This document shows positions 15,538 to 23,466 of a DNA stretch of 36,085 bases, piece after piece. Below the pieces are notes generated by a model that was given only the letters and a program-made list of their open reading frames with translations, ran no database searches and was not told the DNA's origin. Each line of letters starts with the position of its first letter. Position 1 is the stretch's first letter. The position numbers were made by a program, and so were the translations under genes. Source of the DNA: CAVHIG01 sp963636105 (GTDB taxonomy: Bacteria > Bacillota > Clostridia > Peptostreptococcales > Anaerovoracaceae); contig CAVHIG010000013.1 in NCBI GenBank assembly GCA_963636105.1, positions 1 to 36,085 on the forward strand. Reading direction: 5' to 3'.

Positions 15538-16945
15538 GCGCCTCTGCATAAATTTTTGTGGCCTTTACAAGATTATCTATGAGCACATACTCATTCTTCT
15601 GATGAGCCAGCTCCTCATCGCCCGGGAAATTCATACCAAAGGCCACGATATTTTCCGCCGCCCTCGCGTAGGTACCGCCGCCTATCGTAATCGGCGCCGT
15701 TTCCGCATCGCCTGTAAACTCGCGATATACATCCATCAGCGTCTCTATCATCGGATCGCCGTCCGGGAAATATATCGGCTTTTGATGGCCGCCCTTTATA
15801 AGACCCATATCGTACTTATTTATCACAGGCATCATCGCCTCATAGACAGCCACATCGCTCGAAGTCACCGGATATCTGACATTTATTGTCAATTCTGCCG
15901 TATTTTCGTCAATAGCCGCCATGCCCACATTAAAGGTCAGCTTACCGGAGGCCTCATCGCAAAAATCGCAGCCCATCCTCTCGCCAAAGCAGTCGAAGCC
16001 TATGTGCTGATTGTAAAAGTCCACAAAATCATTTGCGTCCTCGTTTACAAAATTCAGCCTTCCGAGCAATTCCATCATTATGGAAACGGCGTTTGTCCCG
16101 TGATGCGGCGCCGCTCCGTGCGCTGAGATTCCGTTTGCAGTGATTTCAAGGCTCTTTCCCATCCCCTTGCAATTCACCTTATGCCCGGTCTCCTGCCTGT
16201 AAGCGCCCACAATCTCCTTCACCTTCGCGTAGCGATCCGCGGGCTCCGCGCCCTTCTTATATACGGTCGTATCGCGAAGCACAGCTCTCGCATGATCCGC
16301 CACCATATTTGGTACATTTCCGGCGGCAAGGTTCCTGAGCTCAAGTCCGTCAGTCATTGATTTTCCAAGCTTCTTTGCTATCCGGAAGGTCAAAATGCCC
16401 TTTTCGCCCCTTATAGCCGGAAAATCCGCGTCCGGCGTAAAGCCAAGCGTAGGCTTCTCAGCCTTTTCAAAGTACTTCTCCATGCCGTCCCAATTTGTCT
16501 CCTCATCAAGACCCAGAATCAGCCTTATCCTCTTGCCGGGCACATAACCCGCGTCCTTGAGCGCCTTCATCGCGAAAAACGACGCCATTACCGGCCCCTT
16601 GTCATCACCCGAGCCTCTGCCGTAGAGCTTGCCATCCACTATCTCGCCGCCATACGGGTCGTGATCCCAGCCCGTGCCCTCAGGCACGACATCGAGATGC
16701 CCCAGAATGCCTACAATCTCATCGCCACTTCCAAATTCGATGTGACCGCCGTAATTGTCGACATTCTCGACCGCAAAGCCCTCCTTCTTTCCAAGCGCCA
16801 GCATGTACTCAAAGGCTCTCTGCACGCCCTCGCCAAAGGGATACTCACCCTCACGCTCACCGGCCACACTCTTTATAGCTATCAGCTCGCTGAGCTTTTC
16901 CAGCATTTCATCCTTATTTTGATCAATTAAGCTTAAGTAATCCAT
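15518..16945 (-). CDS. pepV: Dinuclear-zinc dipeptidase, PepV family (M20)
   Basis: The 475-residue cytoplasmic metallopeptidase cleaves dipeptides. Metal and active-site motifs are visible: ILGHLDVVPEG, YGRGSGDDKGP and LGLDEETNWDG, with the lid domain ISAHGAAPHHGTNA and the C-terminal IGGGTYARA. The start at 16945 follows AAAGGAGGCGGCAT; an in-frame extension to 17056 lies within capA and is rejected. It overlaps the end of the capA-like gene by 23 bases. The segment GDAETAPI is encoded by an exact GCGGAAACGGCGC copy (15694-15706). Confidence 0.94.
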   Translation of the reverse strand: MDYLSLIDQNKDEMLEKLSELIAIKSVAGEREGEYPFGEGVQRAFEYMLALGKKEGFAVENVDNYGGHIEFGSGDEIVGILGHLDVVPEGTGWDHDPYGGEIVDGKLYGRGSGDDKGPVMASFFAMKALKDAGYVPGKRIRLILGLDEETNWDGMEKYFEKAEKPTLGFTPDADFPAIRGEKGILTFRIAKKLGKSMTDGLELRNLAAGNVPNMVADHARAVLRDTTVYKKGAEPADRYAKVKEIVGAYRQETGHKVNCKGMGKSLEITANGISAHGAAPHHGTNAVSIMMELLGRLNFVNEDANDFVDFYNQHIGFDCFGERMGCDFCDEASGKLTFNVGMAAIDENTAELTINVRYPVTSSDVAVYEAMMPVINKYDMGLIKGGHQKPIYFPDGDPMIETLMDVYREFTGDAETAPITIGGGTYARAAENIVAFGMNFPGDEELAHQKNEYVLIDNLVKATKIYAEALARLAK

Positions 16946-18188
16946 ATGCCGCCTCCTTTGCCTTTTCGGCTCTCTGCAAATGTCCCGATACCGCAAGCGT
17001 CGCGTTTGCAGCCAGATTTTCGTCCAACGGTATGAGCTCATAGACGTTCTTGACACCGTCGCTGTATTTATCCACCCATACAGGCAGGGCCTTCATTGTT
17101 ATTGCGGAAACTTCGTCGGTGCTCGCCATGTATTCGAGGTCTACTATCGCCAGGCAGCCCGTTTCGGAGTCCGCGTATCCCGCGCCGAGAGTCTCGGTTC
17201 TCTGATTTGATATGAAATTTCCCATGCTGTAAAATACCGGTATCTGCTTTGTGCTGCCGTCAGCCAGGGTCTTTGTATACATCTCGGCCTCCTGCAAATT
17301 GTGCGGATGCGAGGCAAATATCATGTCCACATCCATCTCGTTTGCAATGCGGCTTGCGAGAGTTCTCTGCCAGTCGTTTGCGGTCTTTTGGTATTCCTCG
17401 CCCCAATGCATGTAGAGTATTACAATGTCGGCTCCCGCCTCGCGCGCCGCACTTACAACACTTGCAATCTCCGCGAGATCCGTATCTATTCGCTGATACG
17501 AAAACGAATTGATAAGCGCCGCCGTTTCCTCGGGCACAAGACCGCCATTTATCGCCACACGGCCGTTATTGTTTGTAGTCTCGTAGGTATAAGCGACAGT
17601 CGCTATTTTGAGGCCCTTGACCTCGGACATGGCATATCTGGCTTCATCTGTTTGATAGATGCTGCCTGTCGTAGCAAAGCCCTTGGCTCTGAGCACTTCA
17701 AGAGTGCGCAAAAGACCGGACTTCCCGCGGTCAAGCATGTGGTTGTTTGCAGTCATCGCCACGTCAAAGCCGGCGTCTTTGAGCGCGTCCGCAAGGGCAT
17801 CCGGCGCGGCAAAATTAGGATATCCGCTGTACGGCTCGCCCGCAAAGGTTGTCTCCACATTGCAAAGAGCAAGATCTGCCGCGCTTATGTAATCCTTGAC
17901 ATATTTGAAATTGTTTGTAAAGTCGTACGTTCCATCGCTTGAGTTGTATTGAGCCTTTATCTGCGCGCCGTGTGCCATTACATCACCTACGCAAAGGATT
18001 TCAAGGCTTATGGGTTGCTCCGGCTCTTCCTGCTTTTCAATCAGGGAAGGAATTCCCCCGCCGCCCCCGGTGCCTGCGCCGTTTCCACTAAAAAACAGTG
18101 GAATGGCAATCGCGCATCCCACTATCAAAACAAGCGCCGCCAATACGAAGAGAATTCTTTTCGAACTTCTTTTGGTCATGCTCATCAT
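16923..18188 (-). CDS. CapA-family surface protein (metallophosphatase-like)
   Basis: The 421-residue protein has a basic N-terminus, one hydrophobic segment ending LVLIVGC (signal-anchor or lipobox), a Gly-rich spacer, then a CapA/PgsA domain: ILCVGDVMAHG, LALCNVETTF, TANNHMLDRG, ILYMHWGEEY, IFASHPHNLQ and FYSMGNFISNQ. CapA proteins act outside the membrane in polyglutamate or related wall polymer synthesis; no capBC genes are nearby, so the role here is open. Several ATG codons (18188, 18185, 18179) are possible and no strong ribosome-binding site is seen. It starts 8 bases after the NifU-like gene. Confidence 0.88.
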   Translation of the reverse strand: MMSMTKRSSKRILFVLAALVLIVGCAIAIPLFFSGNGAGTGGGGGIPSLIEKQEEPEQPISLEILCVGDVMAHGAQIKAQYNSSDGTYDFTNNFKYVKDYISAADLALCNVETTFAGEPYSGYPNFAAPDALADALKDAGFDVAMTANNHMLDRGKSGLLRTLEVLRAKGFATTGSIYQTDEARYAMSEVKGLKIATVAYTYETTNNNGRVAINGGLVPEETAALINSFSYQRIDTDLAEIASVVSAAREAGADIVILYMHWGEEYQKTANDWQRTLASRIANEMDVDMIFASHPHNLQEAEMYTKTLADGSTKQIPVFYSMGNFISNQRTETLGAGYADSETGCLAIVDLEYMASTDEVSAITMKALPVWVDKYSDGVKNVYELIPLDENLAANATLAVSGHLQRAEKAKEAAYGLLKLN

Positions 18189-18196
18189 TCTATAAA

Positions 18197-18418
18197 TCAG
18201 TCAACTGCCTCCACAGCCTCGATCTCAGGATAGCTCTCTCTGAGAATTCTCTCTACAACGCCTTTGAGTGTCATTCTCGCACCCGGGCAGCCTGCGCAAT
18301 GTCCCTGCAGTCTTACCTTTACGATATTGTCCACATACTCAACGAATTCGATATCTCCGCCGTCTCTCTGCAAAAAAGGTCTGATCTGACCTATCGCGTC
18401 TTTAATTTTCTCTTCCAT
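18197..18418 (-). CDS. NifU C-terminal domain (Nfu-type) iron-sulfur protein
   Basis: The 73-residue protein is a stand-alone NifU-like domain with the cluster-binding CxxC in GHCAGCPGARMTLKGVVE and the typical RDGGDIEFVE. It binds or transfers an Fe-S cluster to target enzymes in the cytoplasm. The ribosome-binding site AGGAGG lies 6 bases before the ATG. It is the first gene of a unit with the capA-like gene and pepV; the functional link to them is not obvious. Confidence 0.93.
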   Translation of the reverse strand: MEEKIKDAIGQIRPFLQRDGGDIEFVEYVDNIVKVRLQGHCAGCPGARMTLKGVVERILRESYPEIEAVEAVD

Positions 18419-18447
18419 TTTGTCCTCCTAGAAAATAGATATATTTT

Positions 18448-18477
18448 ATTTTATTAGCTTTTGGCTATTTATAGCAA
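18448..18477 (-). promoter_or_regulatory. Promoter of the nfu-capA-pepV unit
   Basis: On the minus strand, TTGCTA (18472-18477) and TAAAAT (18448-18453) are spaced by 18 bp, about 30 bases before the NifU-like start. Confidence 0.55.
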
Positions 18478-18490
18478 GCTTTCCGACTCC

Positions 18491-18555
18491 GTGAGGCCTA
18501 AGCTGCCTGCGGGAGCCTGTGTAAATCGATTCGGTCCCGCGGAGAGCTATTGGCC
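18491..18555. repeat. Dispersed structured repeat, copy 2 (livK2/nfu junction)
   Basis: It runs from GTGAGGCCTAAGCTGCCTGC to GAGAGCTATTGGCC. The inner arms GCGGGAGCC and GGTCCCGC can pair around TGTGTAAATCGATTC. It contains the stop codon of the second binding-protein gene (18547-18549). It shares AGGCCTAAGCTGCC with copy 1 and ATCGATTCGGTCCCG (TCGATTCGGTCCCG) with copy 3. Confidence 0.75.
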
Positions 18556-19761
18556 GAATTTTGGTTCTACTGTGCCTGCGCTCTTTTCCTCTCCGCCGGA
18601 CACCGTCATTATAGGTACGGATTTTATAGGCGCGCCGCTGGAATCAAAGGTAATGCTTCCTGAAGCCGCCTCATATTGCATCGTATCTTGCAGAGCCTGC
18701 CTTATGAGATCTCCGTCCTCTGCCGTGCCCGCTCTTTCTATGGCATCGAGAGCCAGCATATAGGCATCGTAGCCCAGAGCCTCCGCACTTGTAGGCTCGG
18801 CATCCGCTCCGTATTTTTCTCTATATGCAGCAAGGAATTTCTCCGCTGCCTCAGTATTTTCGCCGCCTGCGTCAAAGGCCGCGGGGAAGTATACTTTATT
18901 TTCAAATTCACCGCAAACCGCAGGGAATTGCTCGAAATCCCAGTTGCTTGTACCCAGGAATACTACATCGAGCCCCATCTCAGCGGCCTGCTTCATAATC
19001 TGCTCCGCATCGCTTATTTTTGCCGATGTAAATACAGCCTGAGCCCCGGAATCCTTGATGGCGTAGAGCTGCTTTGAAAAATCAGTCGTGCCCTCAGTAT
19101 AAGTCTTTGCGGACTTTACTATTGTGAGATCTCCTGAAAGCTGTATCATTTTTTCCGAAAAGCTCAAAGTCTCCGCGTCCGCGATATCGCTGCCCGTAGG
19201 CTTGAGTGTAGCCACCGCCGTAAGACCAAGCGTCTCATAGGCATATTTTGCCATGACTACACCCTCATATGTGTCTACATAACTCATTCCGAAATAAAAG
19301 GGATTGCTGTCAGTCACTATAGGATTGCTTCCTGTCACTGAGATCGCCGGTATCTGTGCCTCCTCAAGGTAGGATACCGCCGCCAGCGAATATACGCTAC
19401 CGTAGCTTCCGAGCACTACCGAAGGCGATTTCTGTATCAGACCCTGAATCACCTCGTCTGCTACATGTACATCGGACTTGTTGTCCGCATAGACAAGCTC
19501 CACAGCCTTGCCGAGCACAGTGCTCTTTTGGCTGTGCGCGAGCTCAATGCCCCTTATCTCAGCCTCCGCCGCCTTGGAATCCGCACCGGTCATAGGCTCA
19601 TAGACTCCTATCTTTATGGTCTCCTGTACCTCCTGCGGCTCCTCAAAAAATGCGCTCACAAAATTATCAAACGACGTGCAGCCGCACAAAGCTACCGCCA
19701 TCGTGAAAAACAGCATTATCGATACGGCCTTTCTAAGCCGCATTTTCCCTTTTGAATTCAT
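18547..19761 (-). CDS. Branched-chain amino acid type ABC transporter binding lipoprotein (second copy)
   Basis: The 404-residue protein has a lipoprotein signal (VALCGC) and a type I periplasmic binding fold: IKIGVYEPMTGADSKAAEAEIRGIELA, VVLGSYGSVYSLAAVSYLEE, IPAISVTGSNP and ALGYDAYMLALDAIERA. It delivers a LivK-type substrate to the LivHMGF transporter. It is the last gene of the operon, 48 bases after livF, a second and divergent binding protein for the same transporter. ATG 19761 follows GGGGGC at long spacing; ATG 19743 has AAAGGG at close range and may be used. The stop codon lies inside the dispersed repeat. Confidence 0.93.
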   Translation of the reverse strand: MNSKGKMRLRKAVSIMLFFTMAVALCGCTSFDNFVSAFFEEPQEVQETIKIGVYEPMTGADSKAAEAEIRGIELAHSQKSTVLGKAVELVYADNKSDVHVADEVIQGLIQKSPSVVLGSYGSVYSLAAVSYLEEAQIPAISVTGSNPIVTDSNPFYFGMSYVDTYEGVVMAKYAYETLGLTAVATLKPTGSDIADAETLSFSEKMIQLSGDLTIVKSAKTYTEGTTDFSKQLYAIKDSGAQAVFTSAKISDAEQIMKQAAEMGLDVVFLGTSNWDFEQFPAVCGEFENKVYFPAAFDAGGENTEAAEKFLAAYREKYGADAEPTSAEALGYDAYMLALDAIERAGTAEDGDLIRQALQDTMQYEAASGSITFDSSGAPIKSVPIMTVSGGEEKSAGTVEPKFGQ

Positions 19762-19809
19762 TTATAACTTTTGCCCCCAATACAATGAAAACTTTGCCGG
19801 CCCGGAAAG

Positions 19810-20514
19810 CTATTCTCCAAGATATGCCGCACGGACTCTGTCATCATTCAAGAGCTCCTTGCCCGTACCCGACATAGTTATTATACCAGTTTCCATGACA
19901 TATGCAAAGTCCGAAATTTCCAAAGCTGCCTTTGCATTCTGCTCATTGAGCATCACATTTACGCCGGCCTTGTTTATCTCTACGATAATCTTGAATATAT
20001 CCTTTACTACAAGAGGCGCAAGTCCCAGTGACGGCTCATCCATCATCAAAAGCTTTGGTCTGCTCATAAGCGCCCTGCCTACAGCGAGCATCTGCTGCTC
20101 ACCGCCTGAAAGCGTACCCGCAAGCTGCCATTCTCTCTCCTTCATACGCGGAAAGAGCTCATATACCCATTCGCGATCCTTCTTTATGCCATCCTTATCC
20201 TTGCGAAGATAAGCACCCATAGTAAGATTTTCTGCTACAGTAAGATCCGGGAATACTCTTCTTCCCTCCGGGCAAAGCACAACGCCTGCCTTTACGATCT
20301 CCTTTGTATCCAGATTTGTGATGTCTCTGCCATCGAAGGAGATACTCCCCGCACTCTTCTTCACAAGACTTACGATGGCCTTCATTGTCGTGCTCTTGCC
20401 TGCGCCGTTTGCGCCGATAAGGGAGATAATCTTGCCGTCCTCAATAGTGAGATCTATGCCGCGGAGCGCGTGAATTCCGCCGTAATGCACGTTTAGATTC
20501 TTTATTTCAAGCAT
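19810..20514 (-). CDS. livF: Branched-chain amino acid ABC transporter ATPase LivF
   Basis: The 234-residue ATPase has Walker A GANGAGKS, signature LSGGEQQMLAVGRAL and Walker B LLMMDEPSLGLAP. The SLGLAP string and the NEQNAKAALEISDFAYVMETG tail are characteristic of LivF. It energises uptake with LivG at the cytoplasmic face of LivHM. Its ATG overlaps the livG stop by one base (TAATG), so translation is coupled. Confidence 0.96.
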   Translation of the reverse strand: MLEIKNLNVHYGGIHALRGIDLTIEDGKIISLIGANGAGKSTTMKAIVSLVKKSAGSISFDGRDITNLDTKEIVKAGVVLCPEGRRVFPDLTVAENLTMGAYLRKDKDGIKKDREWVYELFPRMKEREWQLAGTLSGGEQQMLAVGRALMSRPKLLMMDEPSLGLAPLVVKDIFKIIVEINKAGVNVMLNEQNAKAALEISDFAYVMETGIITMSGTGKELLNDDRVRAAYLGE

Positions 20515-21353
20515 TATTCATCCACCCCCAGATAAGCTTCTATAACCTTAGGGTCATTCTGTATCTTTACAGGGTCGCCCTCGGCTATGAGTGTGCCATA
20601 GTCCAGCACATATATTCTCTCGCACACGCCCATTACAACCTTCATGTGGTGCTCTATCATCAGGATCGAAAGGTCAAAATCGTCCCTTATCCTGCTTACA
20701 AAGTGCATGAGCTCATCGGATTCCTGAGGGTTCATGCCTGCGGCAGGCTCATCGAGCAGTAAAAGTTTAGGGTTTGTGGCAAGTGCGCGGGCTATCTCGA
20801 GATGCCTTTGCTTTCCGTAAGGGAGGGAGGTCGCGATATCGTCCTTGTTTTTCTCAAGTCCGAGTATCGTAAGAAGCTCCATGGCCTCCTCGCGCATTTT
20901 GCGCTCTTCCTTGTAATTCAGTCCGAATGTGGCTGAAAAGATATTCGCCTTTATATGCAGATGCTTTGCAATGAGCACGTTTTCAAATACAGTAAGCTCC
21001 TTGAAAAGCCTGATATTCTGGAAGGTACGCGCTATACCGAGCTTTGTAATCTTATCCGGCGTAAGTATGACTTTTTTATCATATTTTCCCAGATTTTCGC
21101 CTCTGTACAGCTCCTTCATCTTGCCGTGCGGATAGTTCTCTACTATGCGCTTTCCGGCAAATTCTATAGCTCCGTTTGTAGGAGTATATACGCCGGTGAT
21201 CATATTGAAGGCTGTGGTCTTTCCGGCGCCGTTTGGACCGATAAGGCCTATAATCTCGCCCTTATTTACATCCAAATTGAGATTGTTTACGGCTACTACT
21301 CCACCGAATTGCATGGTGGCGTCACACACGTGCAGGATATTTTCCTTACTCAT
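20514..21353 (-). CDS. livG: Branched-chain amino acid ABC transporter ATPase LivG
   Basis: The 279-residue ATPase has Walker A GPNGAGKTT, the long LivG insert (FAGKRIVENYPHGKMKELYRG), GIARTFQNIRLFKELTVFENV, PYGKQRHLEIARAL as signature region, and LLLDEPAAGMNPQESDEL. It overlaps the livM end by 8 bases and the livF start by one, within a tightly packed operon. Confidence 0.96.
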   Translation of the reverse strand: MSKENILHVCDATMQFGGVVAVNNLNLDVNKGEIIGLIGPNGAGKTTAFNMITGVYTPTNGAIEFAGKRIVENYPHGKMKELYRGENLGKYDKKVILTPDKITKLGIARTFQNIRLFKELTVFENVLIAKHLHIKANIFSATFGLNYKEERKMREEAMELLTILGLEKNKDDIATSLPYGKQRHLEIARALATNPKLLLLDEPAAGMNPQESDELMHFVSRIRDDFDLSILMIEHHMKVVMGVCERIYVLDYGTLIAEGDPVKIQNDPKVIEAYLGVDE

Positions 21354-22440
21354 TTGCAGCGCCTCCTTCCCCGGCGGCCTTTTTGCGGCCCGTAATCTTC
21401 TTTATCCAATTATATATGCCGTCCCACGAGAATTCCTTCTGTCCCATGATGCCGCGTCTCCAGAAGAGTACAACCACCATAAGGATTATGGAAAATACTA
21501 CCATACGGAAGCCTGTACGTACAAAAGGTACCTGGAAACCGCCTATGACAAGCGTGGTATCGAGGAATCTCAGCCACCATTCCTTTGCGGCTATTACAAG
21601 GAAGGATGCGATGATGCTTCCTGTGATGCTTCCTATGCCGCCTATTACTACGATGAGCAATATATTGTAGGTGAGCATGATAGGGAAGGTAGTTGCGGTA
21701 ACTGCGCCGAGGTACATCGCAAGCAGTGCGCCGCCTATGCCCGCGAAGAAGGAGCTTATGATAAAGGCCATCTGCTTATGCTTTGAGAGATTTATACCCA
21801 TGGCCTCAGCCGCGATCTCATCCTCTCTTATAGCCTTGAAGGCTCTGCCGTATGAGCTCCGTATGAGAAGCGCGATTATGAGTATGCATACAGCTACTAC
21901 GATAAACGGCGTGTAGTAGGATTTGAAGCCCGGTATGGACTTTAAGCCCAGTGAGCCGTTTGTGATCTTATTGAAAATTGAGCTTGCCAGAAGTATACGC
22001 ACTATTTCGGAGAAGCCGAGTGTGGCAATCGCGAAGTAATCGCTCTTGAGCCTAAGCACGGGCGCGCCGATAAGCGCCGCAATCAGCGCCGCGACAAGAC
22101 CCGCCAAAAGAATTCCGACCCAGCTTGGAAGCTCTACGTCCGCGAGAAAATCCGCTACGCCGTAGAGATAGTATACATTTGCCTTTTTTGCCACAGGTAT
22201 CGTAAATACGCCGAAGGTATACGCGCCTATGGCCATAAAACCTGCCTGTCCCAGTGAAAAGAGGCCTGTGAAGCCATTGAGCAGGTTCATGGATACAGCT
22301 ACAAGCGCATAGATTGCGCCCAGCTGAAGTATTGTACGCAGCATTGAGGATGAGGAGGTGAAATTTTCCACCCCTACCAGAAAACCGGCCATGATCAACA
22401 CCGCGATTATTGAACAGATAATTTTCGCTTTGTTTGACAT
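21346..22440 (-). CDS. livM: Branched-chain amino acid ABC transporter permease LivM
   Basis: The 364-residue polytopic permease has about ten hydrophobic segments and the LivM hallmark SYGRAFKAIREDEIAAEAMGIN, which docks with the ATPases. GGIGSITGSIIASFLV is also typical. Residues about 85-105 hold a small charged or aromatic loop (AKKANVYYLYGVADFLADVE), which is common in clostridial homologues. It starts 3 bases after livH. Confidence 0.95.
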   Translation of the reverse strand: MSNKAKIICSIIAVLIMAGFLVGVENFTSSSSMLRTILQLGAIYALVAVSMNLLNGFTGLFSLGQAGFMAIGAYTFGVFTIPVAKKANVYYLYGVADFLADVELPSWVGILLAGLVAALIAALIGAPVLRLKSDYFAIATLGFSEIVRILLASSIFNKITNGSLGLKSIPGFKSYYTPFIVVAVCILIIALLIRSSYGRAFKAIREDEIAAEAMGINLSKHKQMAFIISSFFAGIGGALLAMYLGAVTATTFPIMLTYNILLIVVIGGIGSITGSIIASFLVIAAKEWWLRFLDTTLVIGGFQVPFVRTGFRMVVFSIILMVVVLFWRRGIMGQKEFSWDGIYNWIKKITGRKKAAGEGGAANE

Positions 22441-22443
22441 GTC

Positions 22444-23328
22444 TTACACCTTCTCTGCTAATTTCTCACCAAACAGGCCTGTCGGTCTGAACATGAGTAC
22501 AACTATAAGTAAAACGAATGTAAATACATCCGAGAATTCCGAATATCCGGCCGCCTTGATAAAGGTCTCTGAAAGGCCGATTACAAAGCCGCCTACTACA
22601 GCGCCCGGAATGCTGCCTATGCCGCCAAATACCGCGGCGATGAAGCACTTGAGCCCCGGAAGCGAGCCTACCAGAGGATATACCGACGGACGCGGTGTAA
22701 AGTAGAGCATGGAGCCTACTGCCGCGAGGAAGCAGCCTATCGCAAAGGTTGCGCTGATGACTGTATTTATATTTATACCCATAAGTCTGGCCGTTTCGAA
22801 GTCCTTTGAGACTGCTCTCATGGCCATGCCTATCTTTGTGTACTTTATGAGCAAGAGCAAAAGCACTACAAAGGCTATGGTGATTATTGGCGTGATAAAC
22901 GTCACAAGTGACGTGGACGCGCTGCCTATGGTGATGTTCTTATTGAGCATCGGGATTGAAGGATATTCCTTCGGCAGTGCTGAGAAAAGATATGTCGCGA
23001 GATTCTGCAAGAGATAGGATACGCCTATCGCAGAGATCATAACAGACATCCTCGGCGCATCGCGAAGCGGAGCGTATGCCAGTCTTTCGATGATGACTCC
23101 GAGTGCGACTGTAGCTACTATCACAATGACGATTGAGATATACCATGGAATCGAAAAATCCACCATGGCAAAGATCATAAAGTATGCCGCCATCATAAAA
23201 ATATCGCCGTGCGCGAAGTTTATCAAACGTAAAATGCCATATACCATCGTATATCCGATGGCTATAAGCGCATAAATGCCTCCGATCGAAATGCCCGCCA
23301 GACAAAATTGTAAAAACGCATTTGACAT
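22444..23328 (-). CDS. livH: Branched-chain amino acid ABC transporter permease LivH
   Basis: The 294-residue permease has about eight hydrophobic segments. LivH motifs are visible: GGIYALIAIGYTMVYGILRLINFAHGD at the N-terminus (residues 16-42), MAMRAVSKDFETARLMGINI, and FGGIGSIPGAVVGGFVIGLSE. It forms the membrane channel with LivM. It is separated from livK by 136 bases containing a terminator-like hairpin. Confidence 0.95.
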   Translation of the reverse strand: MSNAFLQFCLAGISIGGIYALIAIGYTMVYGILRLINFAHGDIFMMAAYFMIFAMVDFSIPWYISIVIVIVATVALGVIIERLAYAPLRDAPRMSVMISAIGVSYLLQNLATYLFSALPKEYPSIPMLNKNITIGSASTSLVTFITPIITIAFVVLLLLLIKYTKIGMAMRAVSKDFETARLMGININTVISATFAIGCFLAAVGSMLYFTPRPSVYPLVGSLPGLKCFIAAVFGGIGSIPGAVVGGFVIGLSETFIKAAGYSEFSDVFTFVLLIVVLMFRPTGLFGEKLAEKV

Positions 23329-23345
23329 TATTGTGAGCCTCCTAA

Positions 23346-23389
23346 AAATACAAAAACGGTGGGAGGCAGCTTGTGTCCTCCCATCCGCA
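23346..23389 (-). terminator. Attenuator-like terminator between livK and livH
   Basis: On the minus strand, GGATGGGAGG and CCTCCCACCG form a strong stem around a loop of about 11 bases, followed by TTTTTGTATTTTT and then the livH ribosome-binding site. This arrangement typically lets the binding protein be made in excess over the membrane components. Confidence 0.8.
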
Positions 23390-23399
23390 ATTTTTCAAA

Positions 23400-23466
23400 T
23401 ATTCAAAGCTGCCCTGCCCTGCTATGCCTTACGCTGCCTTGCTTGACCGCCTTGCCCTGCCTTTCT
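23400..23466. repeat. Low-complexity GGCA-rich tract after livK
   Basis: Directly after the livK stop, the minus strand repeats imperfect units such as AAGGCAGC, GGGCAGGGCAG and CAAGGCGG for about 60 bases. No coding function is seen. It precedes the attenuator hairpin and could influence mRNA stability or pairing. Confidence 0.5.
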
